The notes: generated by a model from the letters alone, not told the origin. 64,000 nt of DNA from Argopecten irradians (GCF_041381155.1 NC_091144.1:32978980-33042979); one strand, 5' to 3'; counted from the first letter of the stretch, positions 1 to 13,352 are shown. A program made the numbers and translations.

Positions 1-3000
1 CAAAAATAGATTCTTTATCCATAAATTAATGGAAAATCATGTTAATTTAATTGGTTAACCATGCTTTTTTATTTATATTTTAATGTACAGCTTAACTGAT
101 ACAGAGATAACAACGTGCCTGCCTTTCTCGCCCGAGTCTAACGCTGTGGCTGTTCCCCGACATGAAAAGCAGATCAGTTAACCTGGGATTCTGATGCTGG
201 TGGGATCCCCCGTAATAAATGCACCTAATGCACTGTCGGCTAAATCTTACTAAAACCCATAAAATCACTTCTTGTACGTAATTAAGCTTAAGATTTGTCT
301 TCAATTAAGAAAATCGAACACTGAGCCTTGGTGCAGATCGTCATTAATCACAAAGTTCACACACTGCGCGCCACCTAAAGTCTTCTAGTGCATGCCCCGG
401 ATCACACACAAAACAGCTGAACAACAACGGGCCTGGTTATCCGAGCACACGTGCCTTGTCTCAATAAAAGTATTAAACAATGTAGGTATAACTAACACTA
501 AATCAGCTATGTTAGTAACTAGGAACTTAGCACAATACTGCACTGAAGCTTGATTAACACGGTTTGTAAAACATTAACGATAGAATTTATTGATTTTGTG
601 CAACATTGCTCTCTAATAAAGCCAGTCAAAATGGAAAATTTTGTGAAAACATTTCAATTTCAGGATAACAAACAATAAACATTCCGTTGGAAAACGTACC
701 GAAATGATGCAAACGCATGCTACTGCAAACCTTTATTTTCTGTAACTTAATTTCGCGTGTTCATATGTCTATCTATTTTTCAATGGATTTTTTTTGCTAT
801 TTTCTGAACATTTTTGCGTCGATTTATTTTCGCGATTCAGAACCATACCTCCTAACTGTACCTAAATGTTTAAACTCATTTTCGCGACAAATAATATCTG
901 CGATTTCCCTTCTGCGAATTACGCGAATCTTATCGCTAAACGAAGTTGGTTTACGGTTCGTCATCTCATATCAAACTAAATGTAACGACACCTAGCGGAA
1001 AGATAGCTATAGAGAACCATGGCATGTCACCTAGCGGGTGTAATGAAATACAAAATGTATCCTCTGTATGAAATGAATGAAAGGAGGTAAATGCCGCGAA
1101 TAGTGGAAATTGATTGACTAAAGAAGAGTTCAATTTTAAGTTTATTTCATGAACAATAAAAACAAACTTTTGGTTAGTGCTGTTTGGAAAATTATATCTT
1201 TCATTACCATTTTTAGACTCAATTTGTGGTATTTGAAACGTGCTAGGTTGCTAAGGCCAGTACCAAGCACCATTTCCAAGTTGACCTTGACCTCCTGACC
1301 TTGGATGTGGAAGTCTAGCTGTACAATTTAAGACACGTAAACCACTAAGCCATCGCGTTCATCTTTAAACGATTGTATTGACTGTTATGTGTATATGCAA
1401 TATTCTAGGAAAACATACACTTGGCTATTGCTAATAGTTTTGACAATTTGAGTATTTTTGTTTACTTGCAATAAGGTGAGTATCGAATGTTTTGTTCTTT
1501 TACTTCATTTATTTAGTGAGCTTTACTGAGAAGCTAAAGGTAAATAAATACCTATCGTATGACCATCACTGTAAGCACGAAGTAATTAAATGTATGGATA
1601 AATAAAATTCTCAGTAAAAAAAACATTTAATTTACCAATAATTGTTAAATTCCTTGGCAACACTCCCCGTCTACGGCCCCTCACCATGCCAACAAATTAG
1701 AAGCATGGCTATGACACGAGAATGCTCGGGCAATCAGAACAATAAAAATGCGACTTCACTGGTTTTTTTGCACCTGCAATTAATCAAAATTAAATCCGAT
1801 GAACTGAAGGCGAAGTTCAAAGAAAGAATTACAATTCCATTCAAATGATGTCAGACCACGCTGATAACAAGGGCTGAAAACTCAAAGTCACCACAATCGG
1901 AGAGAGACCAATGCTATTGCTACAAAATTATTGCTACAAAATTGAAATAAATAAAATTGTAGTGTAAGAAACGTTATTTTCTTATATATGATTTAATTCT
2001 TAAGATAAGTTGGTATATTTGAATAGAATGCAAACCTCTGGTGGCTGGTTTTACAAAACACAATACATATTTATGTATTTCAATTAACAAGAGCATAGTT
2101 GGAAAATATAAACAGAAAGACATCTATGTGAAGAAGGTGACAAACTTGCCTAAAGTGGCTAAAACGTGGATAAAGAAGAAACAGCCTGGATTAAAAAATC
2201 GTGGGAATAGTTCATGAAAACAGTAATAGAGTCAATAATTTTCGGGATGTCAGGGAAGCGATGAAAACTGTGTTTGATATCGGATCATGGGACACGCTAA
2301 AGGCAAATGCAAGGGGGATTTGTTTGAATACTACATTGTAGCTTCAGGGAGCAGAGAGAAGCTACACATGTAGAAAACAAATTATATTTGGTATAGTATT
2401 CTACCATTTTTTAAAGAAGAAACAAGAAAAGAAAAAGATGAAGAAATTATGATGGCTAGTGCAAAATGGTCTGGAAGGGAAAGACGAAAGGAAGGGCGGT
2501 GGGGGATGCAGAAACCATATGGGAGATGAGGATGATTGAGTGAAGGACACATTAAGATTGAAAAACAAATGGATGATTCAAGAGAGAAACTTGGACGAAA
2601 AGACATGATCACGATTTGGTCATAATATTAAACATATGATGATCTAGAATACATTAGACGGTAAAAACAGAATTTGAAGTTCAAGAACATGGGGGCGGTA
2701 TAAAAGAAAGGAGGGCAATGGGAGGAACTCCGCCGCTGTACTAATTCCAGTTTATCATACCGATACCGTCCATTAGAACGGATTTTAATACAATTGTGCG
2801 TCATGCGATCTCACCCATCAATACAAAATGTCATTGTCTCGCCCGCTCCTTGGCGACGTTCCTTGGCCCAAGAGGGGACAGTACTGGCAGAAAGGGGATG
2901 CATGCCGTCAAGATTTATTGCGGATAGCCTCAATTACCGCGTTTTATTTGCTCGTCGCGTCTCTCCATGGGTGTCAAAGGCAACCGTATTTTGTCTTCAC

Positions 3001-4150
3001 ACTCGTTCTATATGGTGCTACATCTCAGCAAAGAATCATAGATTGTTTCATAAGCATCGTATTTATGCTTACACGTAATATTACTGTATAGTTTATTATT
3101 TTATTAGCAGGGATTATATTCACTTATTCGTGATCAAGCGTATGAAATGGATAAAATGAAAAGAAACATAACATGTTTGACCTATCAGCTTTGGTGTGAT
3201 CGCAGTATATCAATAAATGGAAAGTGAAAGTAACCCATTTTAACTAACATGAGATCGTTAAGAGAAAGATCGGTCTAAATCTACCATTAAAAGGTATTTC
3301 GTCATATCAGGCGATTTGTTGAGATTAATAAAAAGTGAAAACTGGATTTGAGATGATATATGATTTCGCGGGAATGCATTGGGGTACATTCGTGATAAAG
3401 TTATTTTCTGCGATCTTACATACAATGTACTAGCGTATGAAATCGATAGAATGTAAAGAAACACGATATGTATTGCTTATTGATTTTGGTGTGCAATAAG
3501 CATAAGGTGAAAGTGGCTTATTTTAAGAGACAGATTAGTCTTAAATCTACCCATTCCACAAAAAAATGTCATCATATTCAGGTGATTTAAAAATATTTTG
3601 ATTTGCTGTACTCAAGATGAGGTTAACAAAAAGTAAAAACTGGAATTGAAACGAATTTAATCTGAATAATTAAATTTTCTTTGGGAGAACCTGTTGTATA
3701 ATTGTTACATTTCAACTTGAAATTTCAAATATATGTTTAACTTATCCATCAAATCCTGAACTGAATAAAATGCAATTGTGGTCAACAGGTACATTTGTAT
3801 TATAAAACAATGAAACCAATCTATTGTTTGTTTTGATTTGATCTTAGTCTGTTGTTGCTGACACTTCCTTGTTACAACACATTGTCGCCTGCTGGTGTAT
3901 AACCTGAGAGTACATACCGGTATCACTTACAGTGTGTACAGTTCAAACGGCATTTCTCGATTCCGCGAAATGTCGTGTGTATATGGTTTTTTTTCTATTT
4001 CGTTCACATCCAATGTATCTTTTGCTCTAACAACATAGATGCACCGGTATACTTATAAAATTGAATCATTCACGAAAGATCGTAAGTCAGTTAGATACAG
4101 TCGGTTAACAGATGATGGTTAACAGTTACATGGTCAAACGGTTACGTAGA
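1..4150. other. Non-genic stretch
   Basis: AT-rich sequence without a recognisable gene on either strand. A TGACCTTGACCTCCTGACCTTGG word cluster lies at about 1,280-1,305. A slightly GC-richer open segment at 2,794-3,091 resembles no family I know. Confidence 0.6.
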
Positions 4151-4167
4151 CCTACTGGGAATAAGGT

Positions 4168-4345
4168 GGTCAGAATTAGGTAACATTCAGGCAATGGGTA
4201 CTTCAACTAAGGTGGCCAGAATTAGGTAAGACGAAATGGCTTTACGGAGACCGGAACATTCGGGCAACGGGTACTTCCAATTAGGTGGTCAGAATTGGGC
4301 AAGAGGAAAGAGGTTAACGGAGATCAGAACATTCAGGCAAGACGG
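4168..4345 (+). repeat. Short imperfect tandem repeat (~90-105 bp unit)
   Basis: Repeats of GGTGGTCAGAATTAGGTAA followed by GGAACATTCGGGCAACGG, about two units and a partial third. Confidence 0.6.
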
Positions 4346-4574
4346 AAAATGACAACGGGAATTGTCGAATTTGAGGAAGAGTGATTATTTCAAGATAGCA
4401 ATGGAATAGGTTTTATCACTGATATCGGAACAATCAGGCGAACGGATAGATGTTATTGTGGGAAGAAGAAGAAATTATCAATTGCATGTAAGATGAAGTC
4501 TAAAAGACAAAAGAAAAATGAAAACAAAAATAAATGAAGATATTTAGACTTTTTAAAAAATTCTCAAGTAAAAA

Positions 4575-4672
4575 AGATATCCAGTAAAAAAAAGATCTCC
4601 ATTAAAAAAAGAAAAGAAAAAAAGATCTCTAGTAAAAATTAGATCTCCAGTGAAAAAAGATCTCCAGTACTG
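4575..4672 (+). repeat. AGATCTCCAGTAAAAAA tandem repeat
   Basis: About five degenerate units of 17-25 bp with A-runs of varying length. Confidence 0.65.
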
Positions 4673-4735
4673 TATATTTTGATGACGATCCATATTTGAT
4701 CATATGAACAGAATAACGTAAAGTAAATATAAAAT

Positions 4736-4860
4736 CTGACTTAGCGACCACCTCTGTATAAAGACCACCTGCTTTATAAGACCACTTTCTTTTGGAATTT
4801 CACCTGGTTTTTCAACTCAATTTCGCCCTAAGACCACACGGGTATCAAAACTATTTTCCC
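4736..4860 (+). mobile_element. Diverged partial copy of the GACCACC repeat
   Basis: Shares GCGACCACCTCTGTATAAAG and ACCACCTG with the MITE at 51,155-51,323. The right end is not recognisable. Confidence 0.5.
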
Positions 4861-5442
4861 TTTTGCCCTTTGGTAGTTGCTTAGTGTATTCAACGGCATG
4901 TTTCAGTGATATCGCACTATAAAATGGGTAACAGTTCCACTATACAAGAAGACATTACACGAACATACCGCAGTCTCCCAAACCACACACCCGCATTCCG
5001 TACATGCAACACGCCGCATATACATGGGAGGCCATAAAAACAAGACCCTGTTTGTAATAGGACGTTAATTAACAAACAAACAAACATTTGGTAGTTTTTG
5101 AGGCGGGTTTTACTTTATATATACTCTGATCCCGAAGTCAAAAATGTTTTATTTTCTTGTTCACTAAGGCGGTGTATTCAATTATAAGAGCAGTTCGTTC
5201 TGCTAGGACAACAAATCAGATGTTGAGGTCACACTTTCTGCATGAATCATTGCACTTCTTCGTTTTACTTCTTTTAGGAGGATGCAACTTGGCAGCTTTG
5301 GGGGAAAATGTGCAAAGGTGAGATGAAAAACTAAGACGTTAAAAGGCTGTGAAAGATATATTCTGACGGAGAACATGTTTTAGATCTATGTTTATGAGTA
5401 GGTTGTCATCATTTAGTCTCGAGTTCGTATTGCTATTAGTGT

Positions 5443-5612
5443 TTCGGGGACTGCAGTGACCGAGTGGTTAAGATGATTTAACATATTACATACCACAAGT
5501 CTTCCACCTATCTTTGTTTGTTGGGTTAATCAACGTCCTATTAACAGCTATGGTCATGTAAGGACGGCCTCCCATGTATGTGGTGTGCTGCGTGTATGTT
5601 GTGCCACCTCTG
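5443..5612. mobile_element. SINE head fragment (+) joined to an inverted SINE tail
   Basis: 5,443-5,512 carries the tRNA-like head (GTGACCGAGTGGTTAAGA). From 5,513 the opposite orientation of a tail begins (GTTAATCAACGTCCTATTAAC, read to about 5,612). A related tail piece in plus orientation lies at 4,963-5,090. Confidence 0.6.
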
Positions 5613-5633
5613 AGTCGCGACTACAAACCCTAA

Positions 5634-6396
5634 AGCCCCTTTCACACATTCAAGGATGACGCGCCGGATCACCATGGATTGGAATTTTGATCATCCGGGA
5701 AGATCCGGCGTCCCAACTAGGGCTCTATTACGTCGTAATGCCGGTGTTAACGCGGTGGTGATACGGTACCCGAAACGAACCAGACCGGTCTGTCCACATT
5801 TAATCACGGTAATTAACCGGTTGTCTCCCGACAACCCACCGGAATATGACGGATGATTCACGGACAGTTCGGAGCACAACGGTTTGTGCTGGTCTCCACA
5901 CGATTATTTCACGGAGGAACCCGGTGTTGATACGGATATTCACGGAATATCACGACACTCGAACATGTTAAGTCCGTATAGCTTCCGGGAACACTCCATG
6001 TGCAATCCGTAGATCAGTGTTCTTCCGGAGGAAAATCGTACACGGATGGCCCCGGACTTAACAAGGATACTTGGGAATCAACAAGGATACTTCGGAACCA
6101 ACAAGGATACTTCGGAACCAACAAGGATACTTTGTTACCTATACGGACATCTCGGATGTAACACGGGGATATACGGATCGTACACGAATCAGTACAATTT
6201 CTATCCGAGTAGATCCGACGAAAAAATTAAACATTTTCAATTCTTCTCCCGGTCCAGCGTTGCCATGCCGTACTGTCCCAGATGTCGTCGGATGCATACA
6301 CGACCCTGATACAGTGATGGCGTTTTGTCAAGGATTGTCCCGGATTGATGGTCCGTATTGATTCGGCGCCTCATCCTTGAATGTGCGAAAGGGGCT
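5634..6396. mobile_element. PIF/Harbinger-like non-autonomous TIR element
   Basis: 763 bp bounded by ~37-bp inverted repeats beginning AGCCCCTTTC(A/G)CACATT, with a few mismatches, flanked by TAA on both sides (5,631-5,633 and 6,397-6,399). A 3-bp TAA/TTA duplication is typical of PIF/Harbinger. Internally about four 20-bp repeats (CAAGGATACTTCGGAACCAA) lie at 6,060-6,135. No transposase frame, so a MITE. CpG-rich compared with its surroundings. Confidence 0.75.
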
Positions 6397-6405
6397 TAAG
6401 TGAGG

Positions 6406-6535
6406 CAGTCACCAGGTACTGACCGTAGGCCGGTGGTTTTTTCTCTGATTATTCCGACATAAACCTGACACGACCTTAAATGACCCCGATTGTTTGTAGG
6501 ACATTAAAAAGTAAAACCAAACGAAAACTTTACTT
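6406..6535 (+). mobile_element. SINE 3' fragment
   Basis: Matches the SINE middle and tail (ACCAGGTACTGACCGTAGGC; AAACCTGACACGACC; GGACATTAAAAAGTAAAAC). Sandwiched between two TIR elements. Confidence 0.65.
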
Positions 6536-6536
6536 A

Positions 6537-7675
6537 ATGCTAGGTACACTATGTTCCCGGCGACAACGGTCGCCCCGTTTGCACGAAACGTGGTGCTCCG
6601 TGAAATTTTGGCTATTTTTGTCTCTATATTCAAGTTGAGCTAGGTCTTATGAAGTTTTGCCACGGTCTTTTACGGATTACGTGGTGGACCGTGGATATAG
6701 GAGAAAGTGCTGTTCCAGGAGTACGGTTTTAGCACGGTCTATCAAGGATACCACTACGTTCTCTCTAGGCCGGTTACGATCTGATGAGGTCTGCTACGTT
6801 TTACACGTTTTGATCAAGCTCCGATACGTTTTTCACGGTCCGCCAAGGCTTACTAGTGATGAAAGTCTGATGCCGGGCTTTTTGGAGCAAATGAAACAAT
6901 ATTTATTGCCGAAAATGTCATTTTAAATACGTTTTAATTACGAATGTGTTAAAAGAAAAGAAAATCTTAACTTTATTTGGAATAGATATATAATTATTAT
7001 AGCCAAGTGTTTATACGCATTTTTTTTTCTTTACTGGTTCTCACTTAATCTGCCTTTCGCAATAATATTTTTATACAAATAATTCCATGAAGTAGCAAAT
7101 ATGTACCAGGGCAGGCAATGATACTCCATCATTTACTGCTTGCAACGTAAGACCGTAATAAGACGTTACACGCCGCATAACGTCGGGCTTTCAATCGCTA
7201 CAGGCCGTGATGTGCCTTGACAGAACGCATCAAAACGGTATCATCCAACTTGGCCTACCGTGAAAACCTTGACAAACCTGGAAAAAACGATACAAAACGT
7301 GCAGCCAATCTGCATCAACTTGATAAAACGTGAAAAAAACGTAATAGAACGTCACAAAATTTGAAATCACCGTGAGATTCCGGGGAACGTGCTTGCTGCC
7401 CGTTCCACCACGGACCGTCTGGAAGTTTTGTTACGGCCTTGCACGCACTGCTACGTTTTGTTACGTCAATCCCGTTCTGTACCGTGACTGCCGTGGCAAA
7501 TTTTTTGACAGTTTAAAAATCTGGCACGGCATCCACGGTAATCACGACTCACGTTTGTCTATTACGTCCTTCTCGTAGTCTCACGTTGTCTCGCGGTCAC
7601 CACGTGCACGTTTTGTCCACGGTGGGCTGAAACGGGGCTGCCGTGGCCGCCGGGAACATAGTGTAAACCTAGCAT
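6537..7675. mobile_element. TIR element without transposase, ~1.1 kb
   Basis: Inverted ends share ATGCTAGG..ACACTATG and TTCCCGGCG, extending ~50 bp with mismatches (left 6,537-6,590, right 7,622-7,675). The two inner flanks are rich in ACGT, CACGG and CCGTG words; the middle is AT-rich. No clear target duplication. It abuts a SINE 3' fragment. Confidence 0.6.
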
Positions 7676-7679
7676 AAGG

Positions 7680-8700
7680 CTGCGTTGAGACATTCATAGG
7701 TAAAGCAACCATAATACACAAGGCTGATGACTTGTAAAATGGGAAAATTCGTTGAAAAAGGAGTGATTTAATTTATGTAAAATAATAAAGGCAAAACACG
7801 TGAGGATATACAAGAAATGTATACCGATATAGTAACAGTATTAAGGAAGGGTGTCTGTTCGTAATACGATATGTTCTGCGACACTGCAGCGGAAATATAG
7901 ACATTTTACAAAAAAAACACGTGTTCGTCTTGGGGAATTTCGCAAATTTACAGTACTATATCGTAGCGGTTCTTTTACTGTATAACCGCCATAACCCGCT
8001 TTATTTCTGTTAATCCATTAGATACTTTCAACATAAAAGCGCACGTGAACACATTAATCATAAAAGTAAAAATATTTTTGATGACGGCAGTTCTGTACTA
8101 AAACCGTGGATGTAAATTTCTTGGGAATGAAATTAGTATGTCAATATATAAAATGTACACTCGGAACATATGTCAGTACTGTAATGCCATGTGTTATATA
8201 GAGTGTAATGGAGGGGGGAGGGGGTATTGAAACATCTAACGTTGTTGTCGGGGTAGGAAATGTTCATTACATTAACCAAACGTGAATAAGGTCGATAAGT
8301 TTACCATAAAACAACTATCCCAAGGTTAGGAGAATGTGATATTTGATTTATTGCCGTAAGGAATGAAAGCAAGTTATATCGAGGTACAATAAGAATTTAG
8401 TGCAATTTCAAACACAAAGAGAACGTACTGTAGTGTCACCTGTAGACTGTATCCAGACGCTAGCTTGCAGTTATTAAGTTCACACATCGCACAACACCTG
8501 TGCATTGATGTAGACTCCGTAGATCATTTAACTTTTTGCTTGAATAACATTAAATTGATATTAACCGTCCTGGAATAATTAACGTTATTCTTACTTAATT
8601 TCGATAGAAGTAGAATTATAATATGACTTCCATGAAACATCAAAGAATAGGGCTAAAATGTTGCGAGACATGCATGTATAAAATAACCGGCATCCATGTA
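7680..8700. other. Non-genic stretch before the minisatellite
   Basis: No gene seen. A short G-run (GGAGGGGGGAGGGGG) occurs near 8,210. Confidence 0.5.
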
Positions 8701-8707
8701 TATGAAA

Positions 8708-9990
8708 TCTGAAGGGGAAAAGGGAAACGGAAGGCGAACGGGAGGAAACGAGACTGATAGAACGGGAGGCGAACGGGAGGAAACGAGACAGGATAGGGCG
8801 GGACGGGGGACGGAAGGAACGGGAGGAAACGAGATAGGGGTAGGCCGGGAAGAAAGGTAGGAAACGAGACAGATAGGACGGGAGGAATGAAAAGAAACGA
8901 GACAGGATAGCACGGGAGGTGGGACGAGAGGAACGGGAGGAAACTAGACAGGGTAGGACGGGAGTCAGGGCGGGAGGAACGGGACAAAACAAGAACGGGT
9001 AGGACGGTAGGCGGTGCGGAAGGAAACGAGACAGGGTAGGACGGGAGGCGGGCGGAAGGAAACGAGACAGGGTAGGACGGGAGACGGGACGGGAGAAACG
9101 GGAGAATGAATGAGACAGGGTAGGACAGGAGAAAATGGGGGGGGGAGAGACAGGGTAGGACAGGAGGTGGGACGGAAGAAACGGGAGAAAACAAGACAGG
9201 GTAGGACGGTAGGCGGGACGGGAGGAACGGGAGGAAACGAAGCAGGGTAAGACGAGGGGCGGGGCAGAAAGAAACGAGACATGGAAGGAGGGGAGGCGGG
9301 AGGGGGGAACGGGAGAAAACGAGAAAGGGTAGGACTGGAGGCGGGGCGGAAAGAAACGAGGAGAAACGAGAAAGGGGTAGGCCGGGAAGCAGGACGGGAG
9401 GAACGGTAGGAAACGAGACAGATAGGACGGGAGGAATGAAAAGAAACGAGACAGGATAGCACGGGAGGTGGGATGAGAGGAACGGGAGAAAACTAGACAG
9501 GGTAGGACGGGAGTCAGGGCGGGAGGAACGGGACAAAACAAGAACGGGTAGGACGGGAGGCGGGGCGGAAGGAAACGAGACAGGGTAGGACGGGAGGCGG
9601 GGCGGAAGGAAACGAGACAGGGTAGGACGGGAGACGGGACGGGAGAAACGGGAGAAAATGAGACAGGGTAGGACAGGAGGTGGGACGGAAGAAACGGGAG
9701 AAAACAAGACAGGGTAGGACGGAAGCCGGGACGGGAGGAACGGGAGAAAACGAGACAGGGTAGGACAGGAGTCAGGGCGGGAGAAAACGAGAAAGGGTGG
9801 GACTGGAGGCGGACGGAAAGAAATGAGGAGAAACGGGAGAAAACGAGACAGGGTAGGACGGAAGACGGGACGGGAGGAACGGGAGAAAACGAGACAGAGT
9901 AGGACGGAAGGCGGGACGGGAGGAACGGGAGGAAACGAGACAGAGTAGGACGGAAGGCGGGACGGGAGCAAAAGGAGGAACAGGACGGGA
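8708..9990. repeat. Purine-rich minisatellite, ~47-bp unit with higher-order structure
   Basis: Roughly 25-30 degenerate units of GACGGGAGGAACGGGAGG-type sequence followed by AAACGAGACAGGGTAGG. The plus strand is overwhelmingly G and A. A block starting near 8,836 recurs near 9,376, giving a ~540-bp higher-order repeat. Long Pro/Ser/Arg/Leu frames on the minus strand are a by-product: the unit lacks stops in several frames. Confidence 0.93.
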
Positions 9991-10149
9991 CTGACGGGAG
10001 GAACGGACACGTACATTAGTAACACATGCGGTAGGGGCGGATATTGAAAGTCCTTCTCGAGTATGGCCCGTCCTTTGACTACATATCATTCTCGGATCAT
10101 TGTCAGGCTGTTCCTATAATGTGTAATACTTGTCGGAAACATTCGGCTA

Positions 10150-10192
10150 GTGTTCGAAGGTCCCGGGTTCGAATCCCGGTCTGGCCGCTACA
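10150..10192 (+). other. tRNA-like 3' half (T-arm), probably a SINE remnant
   Basis: CCGGGTTCGAATCCCGG forms a perfect T-arm with box B, followed by TCTGGCCGC. No matching 5' half or acceptor stem lies upstream, so not a functional tRNA. Confidence 0.5.
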
Positions 10193-10259
10193 TTTTCCCC
10201 TCTTCTGTTACAAACTATTTGCAGCCCTCTGTTTCTTTGACATATCATAATACACAAGA

Positions 10260-13190
10260 GCTATGACAATATATTTAGCTACATAGAATGTCAAGTCTGT
10301 TTAGTAACAGATCTAGAGCGACAAAACATAGCATGTCCTCGAATACAAAATAAAACTTGTTTACCACATTTCATCAACATTAGACTTAAGGTGAATTTGT
10401 GTAAAGGATAGCTCAGAGATCAAACAATTATTATTTTCATACTGGTTTTCATTAATCACGATCGAACAAAATATCCAGCTTATTGCATATGTTTTCGTAA
10501 TTTTATACATACTTTACAAAAATGTATTGCAAAGACTACAATCTAATCGGATGGTGACGTGTCAAGTTTCTTGCAGGCGACAGATCTAGAGTTCCTCCTA
10601 TATAATGTAACAACACTTTCAACAAGACAAATCTATTAGGAAATCTTATTTTCAGAACATTTTTTATTTCCATTTTTCAATGATTTTCTGTCTTCTCTAG
10701 CGCTTTATACTTTTGAGCACATGGTTCTTGTATTCTAACGCAGCCCAAACAGCAAAGAAACATCCAATGCACTAAAGAAAGTTGGTGTCGACCATGAACT
10801 GAGCACACTTGGTAAACTTCAGAGTCAACGGGTACCTTTTCACAGGAAATGTAGCTAATGCTTGCATCTTAAACCTGTAATTGTTTAACTTCCCGCCATC
10901 AATCTTGTACATCAAGTATTGTTTGGATTTAAAGTCGTATATATACCCTGAAATAACCTACCTACAGCCCGCGTGCGCATTCATCACATGTCCCAGCACG
11001 TGGGCGCGAGACAAAACCGCTAGATGTCGCTGATGTGTCCTTAAGAGCATTTGAATCAATCCAATCAGCATTTGTTTTAGTTTTAATTGTAGACGTGTTA
11101 ACGTCTTAACCGATCCTAGCTTTATCGAAATGTGTACACTTTCTAGGTGCGCTAAAATTTCTTGTATGTTGTATTCTGGCACTTTGCAGCACTTTGGCGT
11201 ATACGCTGTTAATTCTAATCAATATTGTACAGAACAATGATTAATTAGGAATAGCCTATTTTTTATAATTAGCATGAGTTGTGTAATTGATTTATTTAAA
11301 TCACAAGTATCGTTTAAATTTAAGACGGCAATACATCTGTAGACAATGTATATAAAATCAATTAAAAAAAAGAATACCGCGTGCTCGCTGTCTCCTAGCA
11401 ACGAGGAAGCACGTACAACTTACACCAGTATATACATTTCGTTCATTATTACTACTGAATACCTGCTGCGAAGTTCAGAGTCTCTTTTATCGACAATATT
11501 ATATCAGCTCAAGGTTTTGTTTCAAGTTGCATCAAACTCGTCTTTGTATTCACAACAAAGGATTGTTTCTTCGAATGTTCCCAATAAGTAGACCCATATT
11601 CATATTAGAAGTAATCACTGTCTACTTCAAAACATTTATTATTGGTGTACTTGGATTTTCGTGTTACTAGTTTTTGAGCCCTATGCTATATATATGTATT
11701 GCCACATATACAAGTCCCCTACATGTACCTCTGGGCTTCACTGTTATATGACGTATATTAACCCATTTATTCCCGAAATTTCACAATGGACTGGTCTAGT
11801 CATCGATTTAGAAGAGTCTAAATGTGTCTTCAGGGGGTGAGTGAGTTAAAATCAAAGAAACAAACAAAACAAAAAGAGAACGAGCTTCAATAAGCTTCTT
11901 GCTAAAAATACAGTTTAATGAACATTAATATATTTGTGCATTTCCATGGCAAAACCTGCCCGTAAGTCTAGATCTATGATACGATGAAATAGAGAATTCT
12001 ACTACTGTTGTAGACTCTCTGTTCTCGCCATCAAAGTGATTGCATGTAAGCGTTCATATCGCGCATTCGTAGACAAGTTTTAAGCTGAGTTTACCATTTG
12101 TGGATGAAATCCACAACGCTTCTCGACAAAATATAATAATTACAAAAACAATCAACAGAATAAGTTGATTACAACACAATTTCAACATCAGTCGTTTTAA
12201 AACAAGAATCACGAAAAGAAGCAACGTATTGCACGTGATAAACTACTACTGTACTCGAGGAAGATTCGAGGAGTCGTTTGTTTCTAGTTTCGTTTACGAA
12301 ACATCGCACGGCTTTAAAACGACTGAATATGTCTCCTGATGTATTACCTTTCGAGTCTTGCTAAGAAGTTATTAAAGAGACAATTCACTCAGGTTAATTC
12401 TTTTACATAACCAAGAAGCAAACTATGGCATAAATGTATTGTTCTACATTTCTTATGAAATATATAACACAAAATATTGACAAATTCCACGTCAATGTTT
12501 AGTATTTTAATTGATACCGTTGTAATTACAAATCGTTGATCAATACGATTAAGCAGGTACAATATGTACGCATTACTCATACCCGAGCCAAAGTCACGAA
12601 CGTTAAACAAATGAACTACATAACCACTAAGGAGGTGATGAAATGATTTTGAGGCAAGATAATTCACCTAATAAGGTAAACACACTACTGTCAGAGCGAT
12701 TTGAGCAGTTCTAGACAAAAGTTGCATTACTCTACGAGCAAGGGAAAGGGTTCGGCATACAAGATGTTCGACCACAATGTGTAATGGCGGATAGCGAGCG
12801 AGTTTGAACATTTCACCACCATGGGCTTTTCTGGCATATCACAGTAAAACCGACTGATCTAATTTCCATTAGAATAGGGGTTTTTCCGATATTTGTACAA
12901 ATTTTAATGTTGTCTTAGACTGAATTGTCCCTTTAAAGAAACGCCATTTTGCACTGGTCAATATCAAAGTGTGAACTCTAAATTAATATACAACTGTACA
13001 AGATATATTGGATTAAATACATTGATAAATTGTTTAGTTTTTGGTATTGTTTCAGAGAACGTACACATCCATATTTTGTTTAAACACTCTTATGACCGTA
13101 CACCAAGTCACGCATTTTGTTGATTCTGTCCAACCTCGATGCCCAGCTGAGCAATCGAATTAACATTGAGCATAGTCTTAACATAACTAA
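10260..13190. other. Non-genic stretch
   Basis: No exon or RNA gene seen. One copy of the CACCCCT foldback family lies at 11,759-11,849. Confidence 0.5.
11759..11849. repeat. ~90-bp foldback repeat, copy 1
   Basis: Ends (TTAACCCATTTATTCCC and GGGGGTGAGTGAGTTAA) form imperfect inverted repeats. Related copies at 18,278-18,369, 34,232-34,304 and 46,605-46,695. Confidence 0.6.
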
Positions 13191-13193
13191 ATT

Positions 13194-13352
13194 CAATTAA
13201 GCATTGAAGTCATTATTTTTTTAATTTCATCGGGGTACGAAAGAAATTTTGTTTGCAAACTGTGTGAATCCGCGTACTCACAAAAGTTTGCAAACAAAAT
13301 TTATTTCATACCCCGGTAAGATTAAGAAAAAGTGACTTCAATGCTTATAATT
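13194..13352. mobile_element. Foldback element, ~159 bp
   Basis: Long inverted arms: AATTAAGCATTGAAGTCA at left against TGACTTCAATGCTTATAATT at right, with inner arms AATTTTGTTTGCAAAC and GTTTGCAAACAAAATT around a ~24-bp loop. Non-autonomous MITE-like. Confidence 0.7.

Noticed and set aside
2794..3091. Two overlapping open frames with a hydrophobic stretch
   Set aside because: Neither resembles a known family; overlap of two frames suggests chance in a less AT-rich patch.
8591..10025. Long Pro/Ser/Arg-rich open frames (up to ~460 codons) on the minus strand
   Set aside because: They are translations of the purine-rich minisatellite; several frames are open at once and no domain or normal composition is present.
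10150..10192. tRNA gene (perfect T-arm)
   Set aside because: Only the 3' half is present; no acceptor, D or anticodon arm upstream.
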